DNA of 64,000 bases from Pedobacter suwonensis (GTDB taxonomy: Bacteria; Bacteroidota; Bacteroidia; Sphingobacteriales; Sphingobacteriaceae): NCBI RefSeq assembly GCF_900111825.1, contig NZ_FOJM01000010.1, forward strand, positions 176,023-240,022, written 5' to 3'. Shown here piece by piece: positions 33,674-43,910 of this stretch; the stretch's first letter is position 1; the number at the start of each line of letters is the position of its first letter. The position numbers and the translations under genes were made by a program. Below the pieces are notes generated by a model. The model was not told the origin of the DNA and ran no database searches. It saw only the letters and a list, made by a program, of their open reading frames with translations.

Positions 33674-34177
33674 TTAGCTAAAAACAAGACTTTTGCTTTG
33701 ATCATAATTCACCGTCACATTCTCGGAAATCTTTACAACCAATGTTTCGTATTCTTTGGCGCTATAGCTCATGATCAGCAAGTCATCAACAATCTCGTGT
33801 AAAACAAGTTCCGGACTGGTATAGGTAATGGACACAACATGCGCTGCTTTATTTCGCAGATCTGAAGCATAAATATGTAGCTCAGCATAATCAAAAATGA
33901 CTGGACGATTTTCAAGGTCACTTAAAACAGGCATTTTATACTCCAGGGCTGCAATGCTGTTCATCACCGCGTACTGAAGCTTCTGATTTAGTGCAATGGC
34001 CTTTTTATCTGCTTGCTGCATCTCAGAGAAGGTATGCAGCTGTTGATCTAAACTATATATGGCTGATCTTTTTTGAAATTCTTTATAAGTATCATGAAAT
34101 ATCCGCCTTTCAAAATCCGTTCTGCACATGAAATTGAAATATTGTTTTACGCTGAGGTTAGTATTAGCTAAAGCCAT
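33674..34177 (-). CDS. protein of unknown function
   Basis: A 167-residue soluble protein with no signal peptide, membrane segment or motif I recognise. It appears mixed alpha/beta, with helices near residues 8-32 and 40-75 (TFSEMQQADKKAIALNQKLQYAVMNSIAALEYK) and strands in the second half (RPVIFDYAELHIYASDL). Normal codon use and a clean ATG support a real gene. It is isolated, with 280 bases before the cold-shock gene and 435 bases of open intergenic DNA upstream. Confidence 0.6.
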   Translation of the reverse strand: MALANTNLSVKQYFNFMCRTDFERRIFHDTYKEFQKRSAIYSLDQQLHTFSEMQQADKKAIALNQKLQYAVMNSIAALEYKMPVLSDLENRPVIFDYAELHIYASDLRNKAAHVVSITYTSPELVLHEIVDDLLIMSYSAKEYETLVVKISENVTVNYDQSKSLVFS

Positions 34178-34612
34178 AATATTCAGTTTTTTGTTGATTC
34201 TAATGTGGAACTATAAAAAATTAATCAATCTCCCTAAGGGCTGGTAAACAATCGATGATAACGAAGCTATATCTTGATTATGAAAAACGGATGAATATTG
34301 ATTTATGTATCAGGAACAAGGCTGAGTAGCTAAGATTTAAGATATTTTAACAGTTAACACTTAAATATTGCCAGATAATAGGTCACAAAATGTACAGATA
34401 TTGAAACTGATTCAACAATCTTCATTTGGAGATGGCCTGTATTTCACTGGCAGCGAAAAGACAAATGTATAGGTAAGATTACTAAGGTGTCAGATAAGGT
34501 TATCGTATATTGAACATAAAACAATATACCACGTAAACTAAATTTAAAAAAAACTGTTTAACAGGCTGGCAGGTTATTATTATAAAACATGTGTAACTAA
34601 AACAATTACAAT
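34178..34612. other. intergenic region without a supported gene
   Basis: AT-rich divergent spacer between the unknown gene and the copper-protein gene. Only a small palindrome CTGTTTAACAG (34554-34564), 49 bases before the copper-protein ATG, stands out. Confidence 0.35.
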
Positions 34613-34957
34613 ATGGAAACGAGAAACAACCATGCTTTAATCCAAACCTTACTGGATTGTGCGCTAGCTTGTGAACACTGTGCATCATCTTGCTTGAAAG
34701 AAGAAGATATCAACATGATGATCGATTGCATTAAACTGGATAGGGATTGTGCTGATATCTGTACCCAAGCGGCCAGATTATTGCAGAGAGATTCGATTAT
34801 AGGACATCAATATTTACTGTTGTGCGAAGAAATATGCAGACTTTGCGCAGCTGAATGTAGCAAGCACGATCATGAACACTGCAGGCAGTGTGCAGTGGCA
34901 TGCGAAGAATGCGCAGATGCCTGCCATGCCAACCACGAAACAATCAATCAGGATTAA
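34613..34957 (+). CDS. four-helix-bundle copper-storage-like protein
   Basis: A 114-residue protein with 16 cysteines, mostly in helical CxxC or CxxxC spacing (LLDCALACEHCASSC, DCADICTQ, CEEICRLCAAEC, HCRQCAVACEECADAC), plus several His. This is the Csp/DUF326 family, which packs Cu(I) inside a four-helix bundle. It has no signal peptide, so it matches the cytosolic Csp3-like group rather than the exported one. It stands alone, and a bidirectional terminator follows. Confidence 0.85.
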   Translation: METRNNHALIQTLLDCALACEHCASSCLKEEDINMMIDCIKLDRDCADICTQAARLLQRDSIIGHQYLLLCEEICRLCAAECSKHDHEHCRQCAVACEECADACHANHETINQD

Positions 34958-34962
34958 AATAA

Positions 34963-34996
34963 AAAAGGCTTCCCAAATCAAATTGGGAAGCCTTTT
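34963..34996. terminator. bidirectional terminator between copper-protein and htrA genes
   Basis: AAAAGGCTTCCCAA pairs perfectly with TTGGGAAGCCTTTT around ATCAAA, flanked by A and T tracts at a convergent junction. Confidence 0.88.
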
Positions 34997-35015
34997 AACT
35001 ATTTATTACAACTAA

Positions 35016-36566
35016 TTACTGTGCAGGAAAACTGTAGTTATATGAGCCTTGCTCGCTCACACCAGAAATGCTCACCATATTATTTCTGCCTAAAGGCAAT
35101 GCTTTTTGAACATCAGCCACAGAATTTACAGGTTGTCCGTTTACCTTGGTGATAATTAAACCTTTTTCTACTCCGATATTATCGAAAGCTTTACCGGTAG
35201 TAACCGATGTTACAACCACACCGCTGTTGATTCCATATTTCGCTTTTTGTGCTTGAGTAGCCGGAGCGAAAGTTGCACCTAGTTTAGAAACTTCCATGCC
35301 TTTGCCAGCCGTATTCTTAGCCGTAAGGCCAACGCTTGCTTCTCCTTTTAGCGTTACGGTGTAATCTTTAAGCGCACCATCTCGCAATACGGTTAACTTA
35401 ACTTTATCTCCAGGATTTAAACGGCCTACCCTTTCCTGAAGATCAGGTGAATCGTTAATTACTACTCCATCAACTTTTTTAATTACGTCACCTGCTTTAA
35501 TACCTGCTGCAGCAGCACCGCCTCCGACAACTACATCACTCACATACAAACCACTTATTTCATTGGTCTTTATACCTTCAGGCTTTTCTTCACCACTTAA
35601 CGGCACAAAGTTAACGCCAATATAACCACGTTTAACAGAACCGTATTTCATAAAATCGTCTACAATTTTGCGGGCCAGGTTAACCGGAATAGCAAACCCA
35701 TATCCCTGGTTATATCCGCTCTGTGATGCGATTGCCGAATTAATCCCCACCAATTCGCCATTGGCATTTACAAGTGCACCACCGCTGTTACCAGGGTTAA
35801 TGGCAGCATCTGTTTGGATAAATGATTCAATACTGGTATTAGCCGGACGATCTGGTCTTTTGCCGGTACGTTGGTATTCGCGATATTCCTCCTCTGTAAT
35901 TTCATTACCTTGTTGCTCACGGCCGATTATACCGATGCTTCGGTTTTTCGCACTTACAATACCCGCTGTTACCGTTGTATTTAAATCTAACGGGAAACCA
36001 ACCGCTAATACCCACTCTCCAACTTGTACATTATCTGAATTACCCATCTTTACAACAGGCAAACCAGTTGCATTTACCTTGATTAATGCTAAATCCGTAT
36101 TGGGGTCGCGGCCAATTATTTTTGCCTCTACCTTACGCCTATCTGTTAAAACCACTTCAACCTTCTCTGCATTTTCTACCACATGGTTATTGGTTACGAT
36201 ATAACCATCCTGACTGATGATTACACCAGAACCTGATGCTGCTCTAGGCATACGCTGCATCTGACGGCCACCGCCACCAAAGAAATCTTCCATCATGTCA
36301 AAAGGAGAAGAACTTCTGCCACCACCACTTTGTGCAGCGTAAGTTGTTTTGATATGCACTACACCCGGTGCCACTGCCGCTGCCGCCTGGGTGAAATCTG
36401 CAGTACCAGCTGATGACACTTTTAGTGGGTTATTGGCAAAATACAAATTCTGTTTATCAGTAATTGTACTGCCTGTCTGGTTACGCTCAAATAGCTTATA
36501 ACCTCCGATTGCTGCTGCCCCACCTATAAAAGCAGCTAACACGGTAATTCCTAATATTTTTTTCAT
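35016..36566 (-). CDS. htrA: periplasmic serine protease Do/DegP/HtrA
   Basis: A 516-residue protease: N-terminal signal/anchor helix (MKKILGITVLAAFIGGAAAIGG). The trypsin-like domain has His128 (TNNHVV), Asp158 (DPNTDLALIKV) and Ser261 (INPGNSGGAL). Two PDZ domains follow (about residues 310-405 and 420-510). A glycine-rich loop RQMQRMPRAASGSG precedes the catalytic His. It degrades or refolds damaged envelope proteins. It is a single gene; no sigma-E-type promoter could be identified in the 306-base upstream gap, which holds nothing else recognisable. Confidence 0.95.
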   Translation of the reverse strand: MKKILGITVLAAFIGGAAAIGGYKLFERNQTGSTITDKQNLYFANNPLKVSSAGTADFTQAAAAVAPGVVHIKTTYAAQSGGGRSSSPFDMMEDFFGGGGRQMQRMPRAASGSGVIISQDGYIVTNNHVVENAEKVEVVLTDRRKVEAKIIGRDPNTDLALIKVNATGLPVVKMGNSDNVQVGEWVLAVGFPLDLNTTVTAGIVSAKNRSIGIIGREQQGNEITEEEYREYQRTGKRPDRPANTSIESFIQTDAAINPGNSGGALVNANGELVGINSAIASQSGYNQGYGFAIPVNLARKIVDDFMKYGSVKRGYIGVNFVPLSGEEKPEGIKTNEISGLYVSDVVVGGGAAAAGIKAGDVIKKVDGVVINDSPDLQERVGRLNPGDKVKLTVLRDGALKDYTVTLKGEASVGLTAKNTAGKGMEVSKLGATFAPATQAQKAKYGINSGVVVTSVTTGKAFDNIGVEKGLIITKVNGQPVNSVADVQKALPLGRNNMVSISGVSEQGSYNYSFPAQ

Positions 36567-36872
36567 GTTTCTGTATGTTTTTTAATGGTCATGATTTATT
36601 ATAAACTAATTTGCTAGCTAATGGTTTAGCTCATAATATTCATTTATTAAAGTATGTTTGCAGGAGCGTTTTATTTTGATTTAAGCAGAGTGCTCCAGCA
36701 GTTCTCATCTGCTTAAATTTTGTTGAGTAAGTTTGTTCAAATTTAATACCATATAAACGATATTTGTATCATCAAAGCACTTAGTTTTGTGTTAAAAAAT
36801 GTTAAATCAAAAAACACAAATCATTAACTGGCTTTTCGCATCTCAAATATTGCACTAGAAAATGAAGCTTTC

Positions 36873-37655
36873 ATGAAAATTAATTTCTTTAAATACCAGG
36901 GCGCAGGCAACGATTTTATTTTAATAGACCACACCAACGAACAATTAAAAGACATTGATAACCAATTAGTTGAACAGCTATGCCATAGGAGATTTGGTAT
37001 TGGCGCCGATGGATTAATGTTTATTACAAAACATGAGGATTATGATTTCGAAATGCATTATTTCAATGCAGATGGTAAACCTGGAAGCATGTGCGGCAAT
37101 GGTGGCAGATGCATTGTGGCCTTTGCCAAACAACTCGGCATCATTGATCGGGAAACAAACTTTTTGGCAGTTGATGGCCCACATTATGCCAGAATTTCAG
37201 AAAACGGAGAATGGATCGATCTACAAATGATTGATGTTGATACCATTACAAAAGATAATGAAGCCTACGTACTAAATACTGGTTCGCCTCATTACGTTGC
37301 ACTGAGAAGTAATTTAAAAGATTTTGATGTTTTTAGCGAGGGAAAAAATATACGCTATAATTCGACCTATGCAGAAAAAGGCATTAATGTCAACTTTGTT
37401 GAAGACAAAGGCGATCATTTATTTGTCCGCACTTATGAGCGTGGTGTTGAAGATGAAACCTATGCTTGTGGTACCGGCGTTACGGCGGTTGCCATGGCTA
37501 TGGCCAAACATAAAAACCAAACCGGTCATATTAAAACTGATATTAAGGTTTTGGGGGGCGACATTAAAATAGAGTTCGATTACGATGGTAAAGTATTTAC
37601 CAATGTATTTTTATGTGGACCGGCCAAATTGGTTTTCGAGGGAGAAGTGGGTTAG
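36873..37655 (+). CDS. dapF: diaminopimelate epimerase
   Basis: A 260-residue DapF. The two active-site cysteines are Cys74 in GSMCGNGGRC and Cys199 in TYACGTGVTA, and the opening KYQGAGNDFILID is typical. It converts LL- to meso-diaminopimelate, for lysine synthesis and for peptidoglycan. It stands alone, which is usual for this gene in the phylum. Confidence 0.96.
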   Translation: MKINFFKYQGAGNDFILIDHTNEQLKDIDNQLVEQLCHRRFGIGADGLMFITKHEDYDFEMHYFNADGKPGSMCGNGGRCIVAFAKQLGIIDRETNFLAVDGPHYARISENGEWIDLQMIDVDTITKDNEAYVLNTGSPHYVALRSNLKDFDVFSEGKNIRYNSTYAEKGINVNFVEDKGDHLFVRTYERGVEDETYACGTGVTAVAMAMAKHKNQTGHIKTDIKVLGGDIKIEFDYDGKVFTNVFLCGPAKLVFEGEVG

Positions 37656-37919
37656 TGCGTTTGCTTAACGATCAATTTTCAGAAACTTAACGTATTTAGC
37701 AACGATCGAGCATTTAGTGTAAAATATACACCAATGCCATTTTCTGTTTAGTAAAACAAACAGGACCAATCAAAAAAATAAGATTATTTTAAGCAATTTA
37801 ACAGCTTTTAACAACTGTCTCAAGATATTTACAAGCGTCATTTTAGAATACAAAAAACGATTAAAACACTGATAAACAATATTTTAATCACACATAAGAC
37901 GTATCTAACCCCGAAAATA

Positions 37920-37935
37920 AATCAATCGATTGATT
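37920..37935. promoter_or_regulatory. 16-bp palindromic operator upstream of RND operon
   Basis: AATCAATC-GATTGATT is a perfect 16-bp palindrome with no spacer. It lies 23 bases upstream of a TATTTTTG -7 box, that is around the -33 region, where a TetR-type repressor would act. No regulator gene is adjacent. Confidence 0.5.
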
Positions 37936-37958
37936 AAATGACAGAATTTGGACAGATA

Positions 37959-37966
37959 TATTTTTG
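37959..37966 (+). promoter_or_regulatory. -7 promoter box (TATTTTTG) of RND operon
   Basis: A TAnnTTTG match about 105 bases before the adaptor start codon. The leader contains the related segments AATTCCGGAAAT (about 37990) and AATTCCCGGAAATT (about 38031). Confidence 0.5.
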
Positions 37967-38071
37967 CTTAGGCGCTATTTTTGGAAAATAATTCCGGAAA
38001 TCGAAGTCATAATTTTTGGCGACGCTCTTAATTCCCGGAAATTCAAATTTATACACACACAGAAATAGTCC

Positions 38072-39244
38072 ATGAGAAAAGTTACAACTCTCTTTTTTAG
38101 CATGAGCATTGGTATGCTTTTAGCATCTTGCGGAAACAATGATGATGCGAAAAAAGCAGCAGCTGCTGCTGCGGCAGCTGGTCCACAAGCCTATCCGGTT
38201 TTTACCGTAAATACACAAAATACCACTTTAGATTCTGATTATCCTGCAACCATTGAAGGTATCCAAAATATCGACATCCGCCCAAAAGTTGATGGCTTTA
38301 TTGAAAAGATTTTTGTTGACGAAGGTGCCGTGGTCAAAAAAGGCCAGTTACTTTTCACCATTAATGCGCCTCAGTACGAACAACAGGTACGCACAGCAAG
38401 AGCGGCCATCAGTAGTGCAGAGGCTGATGTTAATGCTGCCCAGTTAACCGTAAACAAAACCAGGCCATTGGTAGAAAAAGACATTATTAGCAAATACGAT
38501 CTTGACGCTGCCCAATTAACATTGCAAAGCAGAAAAGCAGCGTTGGCACAGGCAAAGGCTGAACTGGTAAATGCACAGGTTAACTTAGGCTATACCTCTG
38601 TTAAGAGCCCTGTTGATGGTGTAGTTGGCAGTATTCCTTTCAGAAATGGAAGTTTAGTAAGCAGTACCAGTACACAGCCTTTAACAACAGTTTCCAATAT
38701 ATCAAAGGTTTATGCTTACTTCTCTTTAAATGAGAAACAACTACTTGATTTTTCCAGAACATATAAAGGAAATACTTTGGCCCAGCAAATGAAAAATATT
38801 CCAGCAGTAAGTCTGGTACTTGCAGATGGAACAGTTTACGCCCAAAATGGTAAAATTGAATCCATTAACGGACAGATTAATACCAGCACGGGTTCTGCAA
38901 GTTTAAGAGCCACTTTCCCTAACCCCACGTCTTTATTAAAAAATGGCGCCAGCGCATCTGTAAGGGTTCCGCAGCACATTGAGAATGCCATTCTAATTCC
39001 TCAAAAATCAACAATCGATTTACAGGGTAAAAAGTTCGTTTATGTTTTAGGTGACTCTGCTAAAGTAATTAACACGGAAATTGAGATTATGGATTTGGCC
39101 AAAGGAAAGTTCTATGTAGTAACCAAAGGCCTTAAAAGTGGAGATAAAATTGTTTTGGAAGGCTTCCAATCGTTAAAAGACGGAACAAAAATCAAACCAG
39201 AAGAAAAAAGTGCCGATTCAGTTTATGCTGAGATCAAGAAATAA
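38072..39244 (+). CDS. RND efflux periplasmic adaptor (membrane fusion protein)
   Basis: A 390-residue lipoprotein adaptor: lipobox LLASC (Cys20) followed by an alanine-rich run. The lipoyl half-motif is IEGIQNIDIRPKVDGFIEKIFVDEGAVVKKGQLLF, then an alpha-helical hairpin (about 95-160). The second lipoyl half is VNLGYTSVKSPVDGVVG, followed by the barrel and membrane-proximal domains. It bridges the RND pump and the outer-membrane channel, both encoded directly downstream. Confidence 0.94.
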   Translation: MRKVTTLFFSMSIGMLLASCGNNDDAKKAAAAAAAAGPQAYPVFTVNTQNTTLDSDYPATIEGIQNIDIRPKVDGFIEKIFVDEGAVVKKGQLLFTINAPQYEQQVRTARAAISSAEADVNAAQLTVNKTRPLVEKDIISKYDLDAAQLTLQSRKAALAQAKAELVNAQVNLGYTSVKSPVDGVVGSIPFRNGSLVSSTSTQPLTTVSNISKVYAYFSLNEKQLLDFSRTYKGNTLAQQMKNIPAVSLVLADGTVYAQNGKIESINGQINTSTGSASLRATFPNPTSLLKNGASASVRVPQHIENAILIPQKSTIDLQGKKFVYVLGDSAKVINTEIEIMDLAKGKFYVVTKGLKSGDKIVLEGFQSLKDGTKIKPEEKSADSVYAEIKK

Positions 39245-39292
39245 CAATATCATGTTGCTTATCACACTTTCATAGTGTAATCAATATTAATT

Positions 39293-42200
39293 ATGTTTAA
39301 GAAATTTATAGAAAGACCGGTTTTATCAACGGTTATATCCATCATCATCGTTATACTCGGTGTTTTAGGTTTAGCTACGTTGCCGGTTTCACAATACCCG
39401 GAAATTGCCCCACCAACGGTGCAGGTTTCTACATCATACCAAGGTGCCAATGCCGATGTGGTGATGAATAGTGTGGTTGTTCCTCTGGAAGAGCAGATAA
39501 ACGGTGTGGAAGACATGACCTACATGACTTCAAGCGCCAGTAACGATGGTACCGCAACCATTACAGTAAACTTTAAATTAGGTACCAATCCCGATCTGGC
39601 AGCAGTTAACGTACAGAACAGGGTTGCACGCGCGACCAGTTTATTACCTGCAGAGGTAACCAAGTCGGGTGTGATTACCGCGAAAAGACAAGCGAGTAAC
39701 GTATTGATATTTGGTTTGTATAGCGACGATCCTTCCTACGATCAGAAGTTTTTGCAGAATTATGCCAATATCAACATCATTCCACAGATTAAAAGGATCA
39801 ATGGTGTTGGTGATGCGAGTGCGTTTGGAACGCTGGATTATACCATGCGGATCTGGTTAAAGCCCGATGTGATGGCCACTTACGGCCTGGTGCCAAACGA
39901 CGTTAGCGTTGCCCTTGCCGATCAGAACGTGGAGGCTGCCCCGGGTCAGTTTGGAGAGCTTGGTAATCAGGCATTTCAGTACACCCTAAAATATACAGGC
40001 AGATTAAAAGATGAAGCGCAGTTTGGCAATATCATTATCCGCACAACTGATAATGGCCAGATTCTTCGATTAAAAGACATTGCAAGGATTGAGTTAGGTG
40101 CCCAAAGTTATGCCAGTTCGGTTAAATTCAACGGAAAACAGGCATTGGGTATCGCCATCAACCAAACGGCGGGTTCCAACGCAAAAGAAGTAATCGAGAA
40201 TTCTATTAAAACCCTTGATGAAGCGCAAAAATCCTTTCCAAAGGGGGTACACTACTCCACATTGGTTAACGTTAACGACTTTTTAGATGCATCGATTGAA
40301 AAAGTACTTCATACCTTAATTGAAGCATTTATTCTGGTATTCTTGGTGGTGTTTATCTTCTTACAGGATTTCCGTTCAACCTTAATTCCGGCAATTAGTG
40401 TACCAGTGGCTATTATCGGAACGTTCTTTTTCCTGAGTTTATTCGGATTTACCATCAACCTGCTCACCTTATTTGCCTTGGTATTGGCAATTGGTATTGT
40501 GGTAGATGATGCGATTGTGGTAGTCGAAGCCGTACACGCCAAACTAGATGAAGGTTATACAGACGCCAAAAAAGCAACCATTGATGCCATGGACGACATT
40601 AGTGGAGCAATTATATCGATTACGCTGGTAATGGCTGCCGTGTTTATCCCGGTGAGTTTTATCTCCGGATCATCAGGCGTATTTTATAAACAATTTGGTT
40701 TAACACTGGCGATTTCGATTATTTTGTCGGCCATTAACGCCTTAACATTAAGTCCGGCATTATGTGCTTTATTCTTAAAACCGCATAAAGAAGAACACAA
40801 AAAATCTAAAAACTTTTTACAGCGTTTCTACGATGCTTTCAATACCTCTTTCGATGCCGTAACCGGAAAATATAAAAAATCGGTAAGTTTTCTTTCCAGA
40901 AAAAAATGGATCGTTGGTTTGGCTATTGCCTTTTTCGTTGGACTACTGGTTTGGACAATGAATACTACACCCAAAGGTTTCGTGCCAAATGAGGATTTGG
41001 GAACCATTATGAGTGATATTTCCTTACCGGCGGGAACTTCGCAGGAAGAAACCAGTGTGATCATTACCAAGATTGATAGTATTGCGCACCAGATACCAGA
41101 AATTAAAAATACGTTAAGGATTGTTGGCCGAAGCATGATCAGTGGTTCAGGCAGTTCATACGGTATGGTAATTTCCCGTTTAACACCATGGGATGAACGT
41201 AAGGGCCGAGACGTAAAAGCGATTATTGGCGAATTGTTTGCAAAAACAGCAGGCATTAAAGGGGCTAAAATTATTTTCTTTGCGCCGCCAACTATCCAGG
41301 GTTTCGGTACCAGTGGTGGTTTTGAGTTCCAGTTACAGGATAAAACTGGTGGAGATATCAAAAAATTCAACGAAATTGGAAATGGATTTCTAGCAGCGTT
41401 AAGTAAACGTCCCGAAATCCAATATGCATCTACTTCTTTTAATCCAAATTTCCCGCAATATCAGATTGATGTAAATGTGGCCAAGGTTAAACAGGCAGGC
41501 CTGAATGTTAGTGATGTATTGGGTGTAATGCAAGGCTATTATGGCGGTGTTTATGCCTCAAATTTCAACAAATTTGGTAAACAGTTTAGGGTAATGTATC
41601 AGGCCGATGCGCAGTACCGGGCAAATGAGCAAACTTTAACCCGCATTTTCGTTAGAACCTCTTCGGGGCAAATGGCTCCGGTATCGGAATTTATAACGTT
41701 AACCAAAGTATATGGACCACAAGCCATTTCGCGTTTCAACTTGTTTACTTCAATATCGGTAACGGGTAACCCAAATGCCGGCTACAGTTCAGGTGATGCA
41801 TTAAAAGCTGTTCAGGAAGAGGCAGCCAAAAACCTTCCGGCAGGTTACGGTTACGAATTCTCGGGTTTATCACGTGAGGAGATGGCAGGCGGAAGCCAGA
41901 CGGTTTTTATCTTTTTACTTTGTGTAATCTTTGTTTATTTCTTACTCGCAGCACAATACGAAAGTTATATTTTACCATTAGCGGTTTTATTTTCTTTACC
42001 GGTTGGTTTAGCAGGTGTATTCGTTTTCGATAAAATCTTCAGTGTAGATAATAACATTTATACGCAGATTACGCTGATCATGCTTGTGGGGCTTTTAGCC
42101 AAAAATGCGATTTTGATTGTAGAATATGCAGTAGATAGAAGAAGAAAAGGCATGAGCATTGCCAATGCCGCAATTGATGGTGCAACAGCACGTTTACGCC

Positions 42201-42475
42201 CTATTTTAATGACCTCTTTCGCTTTCATTCTTGGTTTACTACCGCTGATGTTATCATCAGGTGTTGGTGCAGCAGGTAACACCTCAATTGGTACCGGAGC
42301 GGTAGGCGGTATGTTAATCGGAACTATATTTGGTATTTTCGTTATCCCCGCCCTGTTTATCGTCTTTCAATCCTTACAAGAGCGAATCAGCAATAAATCG
42401 CCTTTTAACGAGGGCATTGACCATGAACAAACGCAAGAAGAATACGAATTGGCTACTGCGAACAGTAAACATTAA
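39293..42475 (+). CDS. RND multidrug efflux permease, AcrB/HAE1 type
   Basis: A 1060-residue inner-membrane pump with the RND plan of 12 helices and two large periplasmic loops. The proton-relay aspartates lie in LAIGIVVDDAIVVVEAV (about residues 405-406), and the partner lysine in GLLAKNAILIVEYA (about 936). The N-terminus FKKFIERPVLSTVISIIIVILGVLGLATLPVSQYPEIAPP is the HAE1 form. There are no methionine-rich metal-path residues visible, so drug efflux is more likely than metal export. It is the middle gene of the operon. Confidence 0.95.
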   Translation: MFKKFIERPVLSTVISIIIVILGVLGLATLPVSQYPEIAPPTVQVSTSYQGANADVVMNSVVVPLEEQINGVEDMTYMTSSASNDGTATITVNFKLGTNPDLAAVNVQNRVARATSLLPAEVTKSGVITAKRQASNVLIFGLYSDDPSYDQKFLQNYANINIIPQIKRINGVGDASAFGTLDYTMRIWLKPDVMATYGLVPNDVSVALADQNVEAAPGQFGELGNQAFQYTLKYTGRLKDEAQFGNIIIRTTDNGQILRLKDIARIELGAQSYASSVKFNGKQALGIAINQTAGSNAKEVIENSIKTLDEAQKSFPKGVHYSTLVNVNDFLDASIEKVLHTLIEAFILVFLVVFIFLQDFRSTLIPAISVPVAIIGTFFFLSLFGFTINLLTLFALVLAIGIVVDDAIVVVEAVHAKLDEGYTDAKKATIDAMDDISGAIISITLVMAAVFIPVSFISGSSGVFYKQFGLTLAISIILSAINALTLSPALCALFLKPHKEEHKKSKNFLQRFYDAFNTSFDAVTGKYKKSVSFLSRKKWIVGLAIAFFVGLLVWTMNTTPKGFVPNEDLGTIMSDISLPAGTSQEETSVIITKIDSIAHQIPEIKNTLRIVGRSMISGSGSSYGMVISRLTPWDERKGRDVKAIIGELFAKTAGIKGAKIIFFAPPTIQGFGTSGGFEFQLQDKTGGDIKKFNEIGNGFLAALSKRPEIQYASTSFNPNFPQYQIDVNVAKVKQAGLNVSDVLGVMQGYYGGVYASNFNKFGKQFRVMYQADAQYRANEQTLTRIFVRTSSGQMAPVSEFITLTKVYGPQAISRFNLFTSISVTGNPNAGYSSGDALKAVQEEAAKNLPAGYGYEFSGLSREEMAGGSQTVFIFLLCVIFVYFLLAAQYESYILPLAVLFSLPVGLAGVFVFDKIFSVDNNIYTQITLIMLVGLLAKNAILIVEYAVDRRRKGMSIANAAIDGATARLRPILMTSFAFILGLLPLMLSSGVGAAGNTSIGTGAVGGMLIGTIFGIFVIPALFIVFQSLQERISNKSPFNEGIDHEQTQEEYELATANSKH

Positions 42476-42485
42476 TAGTAAAAAA

Positions 42486-43886
42486 ATGAATTTTAGATAT
42501 AAACATTCCCTTTTAATCGGTTTAGCCATCGTTGCCCTGAGTGCTTGCGTAACTAAAAAATACGAGCGCCCTCAGTTAAAAAGCGAGGGTTTGTACCGGG
42601 ATAATAATACAACGGATACCACTACAATGGCCGACCTGCAATGGCGAACATTGTTTTCGGATACGACCTTACAGTCGCTGATCCAACAAGGCATAAATGA
42701 AAATTTAGACTTGAAACAGGCCATTGAGCGGATCAAAATTGCCGAGGCTACCCTGATCCAAAGTCGTGGGGCATTACTACCAAGCTTACAGGCTGATGTA
42801 AATGTAACTGATAATAAACAATCGCAAGCCTCTTTGAACTTTCCTCCCGGGATAAATATTAACTTGGAAACCCAAACCTATAAGGCACAGCTGAGCACCA
42901 GTTGGGAAGCCGATATATGGGGGAAATTAACAAGTGCAAAACGTGGCGCATATGCAACTCTGTTACAAACCGATGCGGCAAAAAGAGCTGTCCAAACACA
43001 GTTAATTGCTACTATTGCCAATAACTATTATACTTTATTGGCACTTGATAAACAATTGGCCATTACTGAACAAACCATTAAGGTGAGAGCTCAGGATGTG
43101 GAGACCATGAAAGAACTGAAACAAGGCGCAGTAGTAAATGGTGCGGCGGTTGTGCAAAGTGAAGCCAATCTGTATGCTGCACAGGTAACTTTGCCTGATT
43201 TAAAAAGAAGCATTAAAGAGGCTGAAAATGCATTAAGTGTACTGGTAGGAAAAGCACCGGATGCAATTAACCGAACCACCTTAGATCAGCAGACCCCTTA
43301 TGCCAATTTACAAACAGGTGTTTCAGCACAGTTATTAAAAAACCGTCCGGATGTAATCGCTGCAGAATTTGGTTTTAGATCAGCGTTTGAAAACACCAAC
43401 GTTGCCAAGGCCTACTTTTACCCTGCTTTAACCATTACTGCAGCCGGTGGATTATCCAGTTTACAATTACAGGATTTTTTCAGCAAATCTATCTTTTATA
43501 ATTTAGTGGGCGGTTTAACACAGCCAATTTTTGCCAGGGGAGCAAACAAAGCCCGCCTAAAAACCGCTGAAGCCAATCAACAGATTGCTTTTTACAACTT
43601 TCAACAAACACTGTTAACGGGTGGACAGGAAGTTTCAAATGCCTTGTATGCTTACCAGACTGCTGCTGAGAAAGAAGAAACAAGAACAAAACAAATTGCC
43701 TCTTTAACAAAAGCAGTAGATTTTACCAAAGAGTTACTACGCTACAGCTCAGCGACAAATTATACTGATGTGTTAACTTCAGAACAAAGCTTATTAACAG
43801 CTCAATTAAATGGGATTAACGATCGATTACAAAAACTGCAGTCGGTGGTAAATCTGTACCGTGCATTGGGCGGTGGCTGGAAATAA
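42486..43886 (+). CDS. outer-membrane efflux lipoprotein (TolC/OprM, NodT family)
   Basis: A 466-residue outer-membrane channel. The signal peptide ends in the lipobox LSAC (Cys20). Two repeats of the TolC fold follow, with SWEADIWGKLTSAKRGAYA and the second-half LLKNRPDVIAAEFGFRSAFENTNVAKAYFYPALTITAAGG typical of the NodT group. ATG 42486 lies ten bases after the pump stop; an in-frame extension into the pump gene is rejected because it lacks a signal peptide. A terminator follows. Confidence 0.94.
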   Translation: MNFRYKHSLLIGLAIVALSACVTKKYERPQLKSEGLYRDNNTTDTTTMADLQWRTLFSDTTLQSLIQQGINENLDLKQAIERIKIAEATLIQSRGALLPSLQADVNVTDNKQSQASLNFPPGININLETQTYKAQLSTSWEADIWGKLTSAKRGAYATLLQTDAAKRAVQTQLIATIANNYYTLLALDKQLAITEQTIKVRAQDVETMKELKQGAVVNGAAVVQSEANLYAAQVTLPDLKRSIKEAENALSVLVGKAPDAINRTTLDQQTPYANLQTGVSAQLLKNRPDVIAAEFGFRSAFENTNVAKAYFYPALTITAAGGLSSLQLQDFFSKSIFYNLVGGLTQPIFARGANKARLKTAEANQQIAFYNFQQTLLTGGQEVSNALYAYQTAAEKEETRTKQIASLTKAVDFTKELLRYSSATNYTDVLTSEQSLLTAQLNGINDRLQKLQSVVNLYRALGGGWK

Positions 43887-43910
43887 ATAATCATCAAAAA
43901 GTACATTACA

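Noticed and set aside
40828..41370. 180-codon frame antisense to the RND pump
   Set aside because: Composition reflects the reverse complement of the pump gene; no domain or promoter.
39293..42475. Heavy-metal (CusA-type) RND pump
   Set aside because: The sequence has the HAE1 N-terminus and double Asp of drug pumps and no visible methionine relay for metal.
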